Positions 52,421 to 63,403 of a stretch of DNA of 64,000 bases are shown piece after piece. The position numbers and the translations under genes were made by a program. The notes beneath the pieces were generated by a model that was not told the DNA's origin, ran no database searches, and was given only the letters and a program-made list of their open reading frames with translations. How positions within the stretch are numbered: position 1 is the first letter of the stretch; every line of letters begins with the position of its first letter. The DNA is from Paraphoma chrysanthemicola (lineage: Eukaryota; Ascomycota; Dothideomycetes; Pleosporales; Phaeosphaeriaceae), in NCBI GenBank assembly GCA_020744225.1, contig JAGMWG010000004.1, positions 1,054,001 to 1,118,000 on the forward strand, written 5' to 3'.

Positions 52421-53435
52421 GGCGGCAGACGTTATTCCCTCAACGACGTCAACGATGATAGCGATTGCGCAATGCCCAGCGAGTGGAGGGCTAGCGTTTT
52501 GTTACGGTAACCTCGGAATAGGGCGCGGCGAAAGCAGTGTGCGGAGCAGTGAAGTGAGCGGGTGGGAGAGAAAGTGAAGTGAATGTCGCAGCCGTTGGAT
52601 CATGGATAGACGGAAAGCACGACCGTGCACGGCTAGGAGGAGGAAGTGGCACCGCGCCTTGCTCTTTCTCCGCAATCGCAAACGCGGCAAGAGCGATCCG
52701 CTGTCTCCACCATAACCACGCAATCGGTCAGTCCGTCGGTTCAGCCGCAAGCACTATTTCGCAGTCAAAGAGCAGGCACTATGCCTTCAGTATTGTGCTG
52801 CTGTTCGTCGCATGTGCATCAATCCATCTCAGCATGCCCTGTCAGGATCTCAACTTACGTTAGTGCCGCAACGTGCCCGGTTTGACGCCCAGGGCTGCGC
52901 CCCTGCATCCATCTAGCCTGCGCGGTAATTGGTGCCCAGCGCAGAGCATCCGTTGCTTGCATTCATCCCCGGCGCGACCGGCAACTTCACGCTTCGGCTA
53001 CTTCAAGGATTCAAGAACTGATGTAATGGTCGCCAAGGGTAATTGCCAATATATCGAGATCTGTGTTGCAAGAAATATGAATGATGGAGCAAAACAACGG
53101 ACGATGTTACACGTCACGACTCAATGGTTTGCTGGTTGCGTTCCCGCAGCGAGCACGTGTGCAAGGCGATAACATCGTACTGGAACATATGCATTGACCC
53201 TTTCGAGCAGCTTTGTATGGCGCTTGACTGACATTGGATTCCTCAAGGTCTTAGACATTCATGCATTCATTCGTTGATCACTATTTCTGAGCCAACGTAC
53301 GCTGTACTCCATACGTGAGGCCGTTCAATAAAGTAGATCGATTTGTCGATTTCCGTGATTTCCGTTCGGCTGCTTTCTAGCTCGTCAAAGCTTTGAGAAG
53401 TGTATCGTATGCCTGCCTTGCCATTTGACGTCCTT
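52421..53435. other. Intergenic region
   Basis: About 1 kb between two minus-strand genes. ORFs of 80-100 codons here lack motifs. Nothing is supported. Confidence 0.5.
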
Positions 53436-54024
53436 CTACCAGTTCATCCTCATCTTTGCCTCAACCTCGGTATGGAAGTCTGGCACTTCGCGGAGCTCGT
53501 TGCCTGAGTAAGTCTGTTAGCATTTGTGCATAGACGGCGATTTCTGAGTACATCGCGACTTACCAGTAAAGACATCCTCCCAGCCGATCTCAGTATCCCG
53601 ACCCTCGAGAATGTCCTTGTGCACCCCACTTGAGCGACCCAGAGCAGCCGGCCGCCACTCACCAGCCTCAGTGATCTTTAGCTCCATGCCCCTGCGCACA
53701 GGCTCCGCAATGCCAAACTGCCGCCTCAACATCTCCATTTTCATACGGTCCTGAGTTTCGCGCCATTGTACGAGGCGTGCCTCGAGCGGGTGAGCTGACT
53801 GAAGTGCTACTGGCTTTGCTGATGAGGAAGTGGTTGGTACTGTGGTAGTTTGGCCTAGGCGAGAGCGGAGTGTGTCGTGGACGCCGGGAGCTGAAGGCGC
53901 AGAGGTCTCAAGCTGAGCGTGCGAGGGGTGAGCCTTCTGAGGCACGAAGCGGAGAGACTTGATAGGGTCAGTCGTTTGGAGCTGCGTATGTACTGCAGAT
54001 TGGGCGTCATGGCAAGCTTACCAT
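53436..54024 (-). CDS. UMP1: Proteasome maturation factor Ump1
   Basis: Chaperone that guides assembly of 20S half-proteasomes and is degraded on maturation. Exons on the minus strand: 54022..54024 (ATG only), 53564..53957 and 53436..53503 (154 aa; yeast Ump1 has 148). Introns 64 and 60 bp. Family marks: MSLRFVPQKAHPSHAQ, SAPSAPGVHDTLRSRLG, HPLEARLVQWRETQDRMKME, MLRRQFGIAEPVRRGMELKI, GEWRPAALG, GRDTEIGWEDVFTGNE and the end KMRMNW. Like RPL35 it has an intron directly after the start codon. Confidence 0.95.
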
Positions 54025-54308
54025 GATGGCTATGTTGTGAAGGTGGGGGCTGTGGTCACTTGAAATTCGAGCGAAGGAGGATCACTGCGCAGTAAGATGG
54101 AGATGTTGTTTGGGTGCTTGCCGTGACAATAGTGGTTCTGAAGCTGTTGCTGGTAGCTCAAGGCTGCGGCAGTGACGCGCCGCTTTAGCGCCTTGGCAAA
54201 ATAGAGCCTCATACTCCAGAGGCACTTTCAACGCCAAAACCTATGACCATTTACATCTTGAGATGGCAAATTACAGATATCCCATTTGATCAAAGCTTCA
54301 TCGCGCTA

Positions 54309-55508
54309 TTATGTGGCAACTAGACTTGACAGTGGTAGCCCCCAGACCATACAAGCGACCACCATGGCGCCCACGCTGACGATCCCTGCCATGAGGATGT
54401 TTACGGCGTTATTGTCTAGTATGTCGCTGCCGACCTCTATCCTCCGACTCTCGTGGTGTCCATCTGCCACAACATCTCCGCTTGCTCCAGCTTTCTGCAT
54501 CGTCCGCGAGGCCAGAATCGAGTTTCCTGAATCAGTGCCAGATGTCTTCGCAATTCCCTCCTTGCCTTCTTGATAACTGTGAACATCGCTCTTGAGTTGA
54601 GCCGTCTTCTTGTAATTCTGCGGATGGCTATGCACGAGCACCTTCCTGCCCCCTTCGCCCTCGACTACTCTCCCTGAGTGCACATCCACCACGCTGGCTT
54701 GAAAGATGGCACCTAGCAATGAGTCCAGTAGAGTGCCACTGAAACCAGCAGCAGTCATTGCCATAGTATACGAAAGTTTATCTGAGAAGTCCCAGTTGTT
54801 GCAGAAAGGTACGATGAGCGTTGACGTCGCTGACAGGATGAACGATCCGAGTAGCCCTGCGCCCAGCCCTGCGGCTGTCACCCCGCCATTTGTGCCTGGA
54901 GGTACCACGCGCCAGGGTGCGGTAATGAGGCGGGGTTTCGACTTCGAAAGGATACCTAACTCGGAAGAGAATGTATCTGCAGCAACCGCAGCATAATTGC
55001 TGGCCCTTTGTTAGCACGCGAATATGATTATATGCTCCCTGGGTCACGTACGCAACTATGCCAACCACCAAAGCATCGCTATGTCTTTCCCAGCAGAGGT
55101 GGTAGCTGTAGTCGTATCGTCCCGACGTCTTTAACTGCCAGTAATGCAAAAGTATAAGCACCGAAGCGATGCCCGAGTTCGCGAACACTTGAACGTGGTT
55201 GCGTGAGCCTTCTCCGCCAGATGAGCCCGTTGCGGATTGTGTCAACTTCGCTTTGACGTCATGTTTGACCTGTCGCATTGTTACTCAATATGGAATGGTG
55301 ATTACGGGCCGGTGTGACATACCTTGGTGACGGCTGTACCAGCCAGAAAGAACACAGCTAATAGTGTGAAGAAAACGCTCCACGGATGTATGGCGTGGAC
55401 GACAGCTGTCGCAAACGCAGCCAAGATGCCAACGGGTGTTAACGATTTCCGCGACCACGCGCGATAAACGAGCGCAGCAATTGCTGGTACTGCGAGGTAA
55501 GGCTTCAT
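54309..55508 (-). CDS. DUF92 / TMEM19-like integral membrane protein
   Basis: Exons on the minus strand 55323..55508, 55052..55269 and 54309..54999 (364 aa), introns 53 and 52 bp. Hydrophobic throughout: MKPYLAVPAIAALVYRAWSR, VGILAAFATAVVHAI, VFFTLLAVFFLAGTAVTKVK. Diagnostic DUF92 stretch after the second splice: NYAAVAADTFSSELGILSKS then PRLITAPWRVVPPGTNGGVT, and later GFSGTLLDSLLGAIFQASVV. The last helix follows a conserved D-x-x-DNNAVNILMA. Family members include TMEM19 and the plant phytyl-phosphate kinase VTE6; the fungal substrate is unknown. A charged loop (HPQNYKKTAQLKSDVHS) separates the last helices. Confidence 0.92.
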
Positions 55509-56903
55509 GGTGGTAGGTCGTGGTGTTGTCGAGAATCCAGCTCAGCTTTCTGAGCTCGCGTGGTGTTGCGTCACAGGCGTCATCGGGAAGGGCCGTAGAA
55601 CAATCATCAGCCCTACTTGCTTGGCAGCCACCCCACCATAAATTTCAGGGGTTACATCGCAAGAGGTTAATGGTTTTGTTAAGCCTGTCTTCGTAGCAGA
55701 GGATGTATTCTCGCCCTCATCTCATCGAGCTGGAGCGTCAGAAGACTGCCAACATGTGTAGGCGGGCTTGGATAAGCGATTGTGTACATCGTGGCTGGCG
55801 AAGATCATCAACATTCAAGCCGTCATCTTCACATGCGACACGTCGACCAAGTCCGATCCAGCGCATGCGCTGTGCAGGCAATCGCTGTTTACACCCATGG
55901 TTTTGCAAGACTCAACGGGACTCGTTCTGTATTGCTAGTGCACTCTGCAGCACATGCCTCTTTCCTGCAACGCAGCCACATTTCCCCCGATTATGGTAGG
56001 CTAGCATAAGCGACGATACGCTGAGCGCGCACATGTAACCTGCAACGTCGACTTCGTGTCTGCGACGTCCTGGTGGCATTTGTTCAGACTTACACGCAAT
56101 TGGAAAGCCCAGCCAGACTGACAAAGTACATTTAGTGCTTACATCCTAAAGCACCCATTCGTTCTGTGGTTTCGCCACGAACACGATGCCGCCAACACCT
56201 ATTCGCGAACGTTCTAAGAAGAGCTTGGCGAGGCTTAGCTATGCTTCTAATCCTGTACTGGCCATACATGCGAGACTCGCAACGGGCTTCCCTTTGGCAG
56301 TCCACCTGTGAAGGAGCTTAATGCATACGGCGGCGTACCGGGTGATACGTTCGCAGCCGGAGCTGTTGGGTTTATTCCCCTAGAATACTGGCAATTCTAG
56401 TAATCGCTCTATGAAGCTGTATTAACGAACGTTCCATATTAGTGAAAGAGCATAGAGAGGAACTGACTCCGATGTCCCAGACATAAAGGTCCCAGTTTGC
56501 GAGGGGCTCTCTCGCGCAGTGTTCGATGCCTTCAGCTATGACATCAACCGGTGAGAAGCACGGTCACACCGTGAACTCGCAATGCGATTGGGCCGCACAG
56601 CCCACCGAATCAGGTATAGTCGCAAATCTGTCAGCCTCAAGAGAAGCACCACCAGGCATTATGGCGCAGGCTGTCAAACTTGCCATCGGTGCTACTCATT
56701 TCTCACAGTCATTGGTCGAGCCAGATCTCTTGTAGTCGATATGTCGTACGGAAGTGTTGCAAAGCCACAATGCTCGCATCCATGCGCTTCGTCCTATTTG
56801 GGACAGCTTTCCGCATGTGAACTCGAAGATGAGATATAAGAAAGGAAGCATTTTCATACAATCTACATACACGCAGTTCGCTCGTCTTTGTTCACCGTCC
56901 CTC
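55509..56903. other. Intergenic region
   Basis: 1.4 kb between divergent genes, with no supportable exon. This marks the right border of the housekeeping block. Confidence 0.5.
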
Positions 56904-59035
56904 ATGGCGATCTATCTCTTCAAACTTATTCGGCGGAAGGTTCGGGAGAGCCAAGCCAAGAAGGCAATTCCCACGAACGATGAAACCCATTTGGTACCTG
57001 AAATTGATCCAACCCAAGGTCAACAAAAGCTTCATAATTTCAACTCAACACACGCCCAGTCAACCAAAGATGCGTCAAGGTCGGGTCACATCAATTCACT
57101 CACACCAGAGGAAGCAGCACAACAAAAAGAAAAGGCTCGGAAGAGGACAGCTCGACAATGGAAGCTGATGATTGGATTGATTTTGCCCAACTTCCTGGCC
57201 TCCATCGACGTGACTATCGTCGCCCCAGCCATTCCTCTCATCTCTTCACACTTCAGTAGGTGAGCTCTACTATGTCTTATATTCAGGTTGACTGACTACC
57301 CTGCAGATCATCTATCCGGCAGCTTCAACTGGATCGTTGCTGCGTACACCCTCACATTCACTACCTTTGTGCCGGCATCGGGGCAGTTGGCTGATATATA
57401 TGGTCGGCATTTTGCCCTCCAATTCGAGATGTTGTGGATCATGATCGGCAGCGTATTGTGTGCGGCAGCTCAGTCATGGGGCATGTTGCTCCTCGGGCGT
57501 GCTCTGCAAGGCCTAGGTGCTGCAGGCATCATGAGCTTAAGTCGCATCATCCTGTCTGATGGCGCGACACTTGCCGAAACCTCGAGGAACAATTCGATCC
57601 TTTCGTTGATTAGTGGAATCAGGTGATCCTTACCCCGGAAAGTCTCACAAACTATAATCTGACTTTAATTTCAAGTTATGCCGTCGGCCCCGTTATCGGT
57701 GGCTACCTCGCAGACGCAAGCTGGCGATATCTGTTCGTCCTCCCGGTTGGCGTGTCCGTCCTCGCGATCCTCCTTATATTCCTCTTGATGCGCAAGGAGC
57801 TCGTACGCGGTCGTGCATCTGCCGCAGCAGGCGAGTCTCGTCGCCTGGGCTACATCTCCGGCCTTCGAATCATCGATTGGCCTGGCATGATTACGTTCAT
57901 CCTTGGAATCGGATGCATCATTCTCGCCATTCAGTGGGGTGGGACCTCATACGCATGGGATTCAGCTGCCGTTGTCGCACCACTCGTCGTCGGAGGTTTC
58001 TTGAGCATCGCATTCTTCCTCTACGAGTACCTTCTCGGTCCTGGACGTTTTGCAGCTCGCCTTTTCTCCAAGCAGATTGCCATGATTCCTTCTACATTAT
58101 TCAGGAAGAAAGATACGAGCCTGCTGATGATTATCAATTTCAGCGCTGGCATCTCTCTCGTCTCGGCATTCTACTTCATCTCATACTACTGGCAGCTCGC
58201 AGAGGGCTACTCTTCGTCTCAAACCGGTGTCCAACTTCTCTACTACACACCCGGACTCGGCGTTGGTGTCTACTCAGCAATGTTTCTATGCAACCGCTGG
58301 CCACGTCAGACCTTCTTCCCACTCATGTGGGGCTCGATAGTCGAAGGCGTTGGTCTCGCGCTACTAACCTACTCCGTGTCTGTCCGCAACCCAACAATGG
58401 TCAAAGTCTTTCTCGCAGTATCAGGTGCCGGAACAGGTCTCCGCTTCATGCCAGTCGTCCTACATGCCGCTGGAGTCTGGAGCACCCGTATCCCAAGCAT
58501 GCAGAGCTTGCTCTCGTTCATGCTTCCGCTTGGTGAAACAATCGGAATCTCGATGATGGGGTCCGTGTTCTCAAATAAGTTGGACACATACCTGTCCAGC
58601 ATAGCGAGATCAAACCCTGAACTTGGTCTTCCGTCCAGTGGCCCACCGAGTCTGGATCTCCTTCATGGCCTCCCACCTGTGGCTCGAGATGATGTACGCA
58701 ACGCAGCAGCACGTGCTGTCATGTGGGCACTAGTCTCTGTTCTCCCATTCGTTGGCTTGTCCATCATCGCGTCAGTCTTTCTTGGGAACGTCTGGATAGG
58801 CAAAGGTGCCAGAGCACCAGAGGAGGGAAAGCCAGGCAGAGAAGCAGAAAAGGGCCAAATAATGTATTCCTGCTACTTGTCAGTGGTGTTCACGGGAAGC
58901 ATTGAAGCGTACAAGCTGGATTTGGATGCAAATCTGGGCCTCGACGATGCGCCAAGAGAGAAGGTGAGAGATGTTGAGGGCAATGGTGGACTGACACCGC
59001 CGGAGAGAGCACATGTTAGTGATGAGCGGGCTTAG
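56904..59035 (+). CDS. MFS drug:H+ antiporter, DHA2 (14-helix) type
   Basis: Exons 56904..57255, 57307..57622 and 57676..59035 (675 aa), introns 51 and 53 bp. The second donor is the weak GTGATC, but the phase and the joined motif GISYAVGPVIGGYLADASWR confirm it. A cytosolic, charged N-terminal tail of about 90 residues precedes NFLASIDVTIVAPAIPLISS (motif D1-like) and GQLADIYGRHFALQ (motif A). The antiporter motif C is G-x-x-x-G-P-x-x-G-G. About 14 helices and a long hydrophilic C-terminus follow. Such carriers export toxins, fungicides or own metabolites. No biosynthetic gene adjoins, so the substrate is open. Confidence 0.93.
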
Positions 59036-59670
59036 TATAAAAGTGTTGTGTACTCTCCACCATAGATCTCATTATTATTATAGACATGTTCACACTTCTG
59101 TCATTAGCGGTTTCTGCATCAACCTTGCGGGAGCCGTCCCCAGGTCGTTGTAGATCACATCATGCATGTGATATCTTGGCAAGTTCCAGAAGTGACGAAG
59201 CTGGAGGCGAAACAATGCTCGTTGAAAGCCGAATATCGGCGGATCATACTTTGCATATGTGGATATCGTGTCTGGAGGTTGGCTAGTTCACGTCGTAAAG
59301 TGGGCGTGTTAATCAGATCCGAGTTCTGTCCGGCTCGGAGATCCGGTAGCGCCTTATACTTCTGATAGGTGCAACAACCTTGACCTCTGCGCCTCACCAG
59401 CTGCAGCTGAAGTATGCAGCACCGCCTCCAGCCTCGCAGGCGCCTAGACGAAATGACGGCCTCTCGAGTCCAGGCGATGCAATGGCTTTCGATCTTCTCA
59501 TTGCTCCTTCTACTAACCTTGATCATCGCATCCCCTGACAATTACGGGTCTGAACAGACATACCGTGTCTGCAAAGCGCGCATTTGACCAGTTGAAGCGT
59601 GCTGGTCGCATGCCGATCGATTGCAGTGTAGACGGAACTCGAGTAGCCCATCCCCAAAGCGAATCTGACC
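59036..59670. other. Intergenic region
   Basis: 635 bp between tandem plus-strand genes; nothing is supported. Confidence 0.5.
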
Positions 59671-61194
59671 ATGTCTCTCAGTAGTACCAAATCATCCCTC
59701 GACGGAAGAACGAGGCTCGCGCACGCCTTAGGTTTCAGCGATTACCCAACGAATCCGACCGCCGAACCGTATCTCAACTACATTCTTAAGCAATATGCGG
59801 GTGGCCAAACAGTAGAGGACTATACGGAGCTTTTTATCGAAGTCCTCGAACATTTTCGCCCAGGCGCTGTTGTAAAGGGGGCACCAGCAAGTCCGACTGT
59901 ACAATCGCTCTTAGACAAATTCTCTTCGTCAGGCTTTCGGGATGTATTTGCAGATACCGTTCCAGGGGATCTACGGCGAAAGGAGCATGTCGAAGACACG
60001 GTCATGTGTATAATCGGGACATGGACTACAATGTTGAGCTCTTTTCAACATAAGAACCGCTCTCGCAGGGTTGTGGCAGCATATAGCCTCTTCGCCGACG
60101 CAACGACGGTCCAACCTACATCATTGACGACGCAATCAACCACACGGCCTGCTTCACCGTCTGTACCGATGCTGCCTTACGATAATTCCGTTGCTGGTCT
60201 CATTACAGGCTGTGGGCTTCTGCCTGGCGGGCAATGGGACTACCGGTCCAATGTTGATAGTGATGCGACAGTGAGAATGATAGCTTTGATGTTGACTGCA
60301 TCGAATGCGCCACATAGCAACTCTTTGCAAAACCTGCTGTCCCCTACCCCTGGATCAAATCTGCCTTGTCGTACGTCGTGCACGATTCTTGGATGAAGAT
60401 AGACAGGCTGACGAAGGCCCTAGAATCATCACCATATGCCTTATTGGAGGACCTTAATACCCAAGAGTCTCAGTCCATAAAGGCCACACGACTCAATGCC
60501 TTCACACTGAACGTTCTCAGCGCTGTAGACATATCGTGGACGACCAACGTGTCTCGGCACATGCTCCTCACCAAGGTCGGCGGACGCGTTGTTCTAGAGC
60601 TCTTCTCGCTGCCATGCTCGTTCGATGCCATCACTTCCCCCGCAGTAGGCATACCAGTTGAGCTTACGCAAGAGATCGAAGAGTCGTACGCTGTTTTATT
60701 CAACGCATGGTCAACAACGCCGTTGCATGCAAAACTGGGCGCGATCGTCGGACTCCGAAAAGTATGCTGGTGCTGGTCATGTTCCGCCTATCGGTATCGA
60801 CAGCGATGCATCGCTGCTTGTAAGTCTCGCGCCCTGGCGAACGCGCGCCGGAAAAAGCACACTGCAGCGGACCTACAGAAAAGCGAATTCGACCCCGCTC
60901 TGCAAGCCTTGATGTCGAGCCAGTCGATGCGTGACTGGACGCCGGACGATTTTCCGACCCTTTGGCCACGCATTGCTCGGCTTGAGCAACACCTTCAGAC
61001 GTCGAGACCTTGGAGTCTTTCGGTACTGTTTCGCGATCGTAGGGACACGATGCAGTTTTGGACATTTTTGTACGTTGCTGGGTTCAGTCAATTGATGCAA
61101 GCTGACAGTATTTAGATTTGCAACACTTGTTGTCCTTTTGACTATCGTCCAGGTCTTGCTGGGGGTCGCGCAGGTAGTAGGGTCCTTCGTTTGA
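59671..61194 (+). CDS. Fungal protein of unknown function with C-terminal membrane helix
   Basis: Exons 59671..60270, 60318..61069 and 61116..61194 (476 aa). Intron 1 (GTGAGA..CATAG, 47 bp) moves the frame so that KSALSYVVHDSWMKIDRLTK and ALESSPYALLEDL follow on. Intron 2 (GTACGT..TTTAG, 46 bp) adds the anchor FATLVVLLTIVQVLLGVAQV. Landmarks: LAHALGFSDYPTNPTAEPYL, GLITGCGLLPGGQWDYR, IKATRLNAFTLNVLSAVDIS, NVSRHMLLTKVGGRVVLELF, WCWSCSAYRYRQRC and RPWSLSVLFRDRRDTMQFWT. These match a fungus-only family that I know only as hypothetical proteins. It seems tail-anchored with the bulk in the cytosol. Without splicing it would be misread as two overlapping genes. Confidence 0.88.
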
Positions 61195-61259
61195 AGACGC
61201 TAGTTTGCGACCATCACTACGCTGAAGACATTTTCTGAGGCGAATATGCTGTTGTTACA

Positions 61260-63313
61260 TTATAAGATACTATACTCCCTACGAAGCTCTTCAGGCACTT
61301 GAAAAGCGCCATAAAATGCTACTCTTCCTTCTTTCAGTCTCCGCTCCAAATGCGGTCCCTCCGGCATATTGAACTTTTGCGGATGATCACTTTTCTGCAC
61401 AAAGCTTTGAAAGCCCACGATACCAGGACCTTGCGTACCATCTTCCCTAGTCCCGTCCGCATACAGCGCAATCCCACTGTAACCGTTAGGCGGGTTGAAA
61501 TCGGGGTTCACACGGTACAACACAGCTCGTGATACGAATCTGTTCCATGTTGAAAGGTCGTGGTTCCTCGCTGGCTTGGAGCCAGCAGCAGCAGTTTGGT
61601 TATAGAAGATACCTTCGCCTACGATGACGGCTTCTGAGGGAGTGTTGCATTTGATACATTTCGCTGCATGCGGCTTGTCTGTTGGTCCGAGGACCTTGAT
61701 TGAGCAAGGTTGCTGGCGGAGTCCTGACCAAGCTTCTCGGCTGAGCCAGCCAATATCGTTGATCGGAGACTTGATGTCCACTATGGGAGCCGTCGGGTTT
61801 GGGCGTATCAAAGTGACATCGTGATAAAAGCCCGTGGGGTAGTATTCTGCAGCCTGGTCATAACTTTTCTCGATTGTTCCAATCTGGGTATATATCAGTC
61901 GCCCGTAATGAGGTGATAGGGGAAGCGTTTCTTCACGGATGCGTACCTTCGTATTTCCCGCCCATATCTCAGCATTCTTGTTCCAATCCTCATGAAGCCG
62001 CTTCAACGGGTCACGATTCAGACCGAAAAACGACTTGCTGAGGATAGCCTCTGTGATGACATGTGTCGACATGATTAGATATGGCTGACCATCTTTCTCT
62101 ACTTTCAATCCAATTTTCCCAGCAAATTTCTCACGCGACGTCGATGACACCCGGGCTTCGATAAAGTCGTTAAGTTGAAGTGATTGAGCTGATCGAGCTT
62201 GCCTGGAGGCACTTGCCAAGGGAGAAATCTGCGATTGTGACAAAGCTTTTGTTCGGGGCGTAGTTGCTACGGGGGATTGCAACATAGTTGGTTCCATCGT
62301 ATTGGTGATATAGCTCACCTTCAAGCCACCGTACCTGTGGGGTAAATGCGAAGACGCTGAGGTGGTATCGAAAGTATCCGGAACGATGATTTGAAGTAGC
62401 CCACTGATGAGAACATAGAATCCCAAAGCACCTTCGAATGTGAGAATTATGTCTCGTATGGTTTTGGGGGGCATTTCAGCCCTGCAGTCTATCAATGCTG
62501 ATGGTCTGGGGTCCGGTGGAGGATGTACTCCACCGATTGGAGGCCATTGATGCTCAACGGGAAGCACGACAGGGGCTGCTGCTATGGTGAGAGGGATTTG
62601 CTCGGAACCAACGTCCTGCAAGGGCGAACATGTCCAGCAACCAGTGTCAACTCCGCCCTCGCCATGTGTAGTGACATATTCGATATCCCATTTGTAAGAG
62701 TCAGGGAGTTGTTCCTGAATCTCGTCACAGTCGGAAGGTAGCTTTGCTGCGAGACTTGTCAAGACGTGTCGTTCGCTAGCTTCAGTAGAAATTCCAGTAT
62801 TCGCTGGACAGCGACAGTCATTTTCTTCAGTCATGCCTTCTGCCACAGGATTGTCGCTGAGACTCATACAATCATTCTCTTCTTTCGAAACTTGAACTGT
62901 CATTCTTGAATGCGATTTTCCGTTTTCATCATCTGTGGGGCTCGGGGAAGGCTAATGCGACTGTCAACCACGATGCACATGCACTTGGTACCTGCGTCGC
63001 GACGCAACACACTGCATGCATCTGGTACCGCGCGAGAGGTGTCTTACATGGAGATACACGCCGCTATCATTAATCTCTGTGCTAGTATTAACGCCAATTT
63101 GACTAATGCGGGCGCTGTCGATGCACTGCACCCACTGCCGGCGCACGCGGCAAGAGGCTTACCACTCAGTTTGTACTCAGCAGAGTCTAGCATTTCCAGG
63201 GGCTTTGCACCTAAAACAGTTGCATCTTTAAATCTATTCTCTGCAGCGTTCCGCTGGCTGTTATCAGTGGCCTCAGGTGCGCCTGCGCGGCGAAACGGAT
63301 TACGGATAGGCAT
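61260..63313 (-). CDS. Trypsin-fold-like protein with conserved fungal N-terminal motif
   Basis: Three exons on the minus strand: 63163..63313, 63048..63076 (29 nt) and 61260..62951 (623 aa); introns 86 and 96 bp. Splicing yields an N-terminus MPIRNPFRRAGAPEA..GAKPLEMLDSAEYKLS, then EINDSGVYLHPSPSPTDDE, a pattern (AEYKLSEINDSGVYLPPSP) I recall at the start of another fungal family. A hydrophobic stretch (about 228-250) may be a membrane helix. The C-terminal half shows a chymotrypsin-like arrangement: H357 in IMSTHVIT, D438 in YHDVTLIRP and S552 in NGYSGIAL, so a serine-protease fold with possible triad is inferred, though GDSG is changed to GYSG. A CIKC pair lies near residue 484. Function unknown. 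Confidence 0.75.
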
Positions 63314-63403
63314 CGTGGGCGGGGACTAGGCACAGTAACAAGAACAGATAATGCAGTAAGATGTAGGGTGTTTTAGCGTCTAGTGCTAGCTGGTTGCAGA
63401 GGG

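Noticed and set aside
60270..60400. Two overlapping genes at 59671-60396 and 60366-61115
   Set aside because: A 47-bp intron at 60271-60317 joins both frames into one protein that matches a single family.
62904..63329. Separate small gene at 63044-63313 and a gene starting at 62903
   Set aside because: In-phase introns (86 and 96 bp) connect them, and the joined residues reproduce a known motif (EINDSGVYL..PSP).
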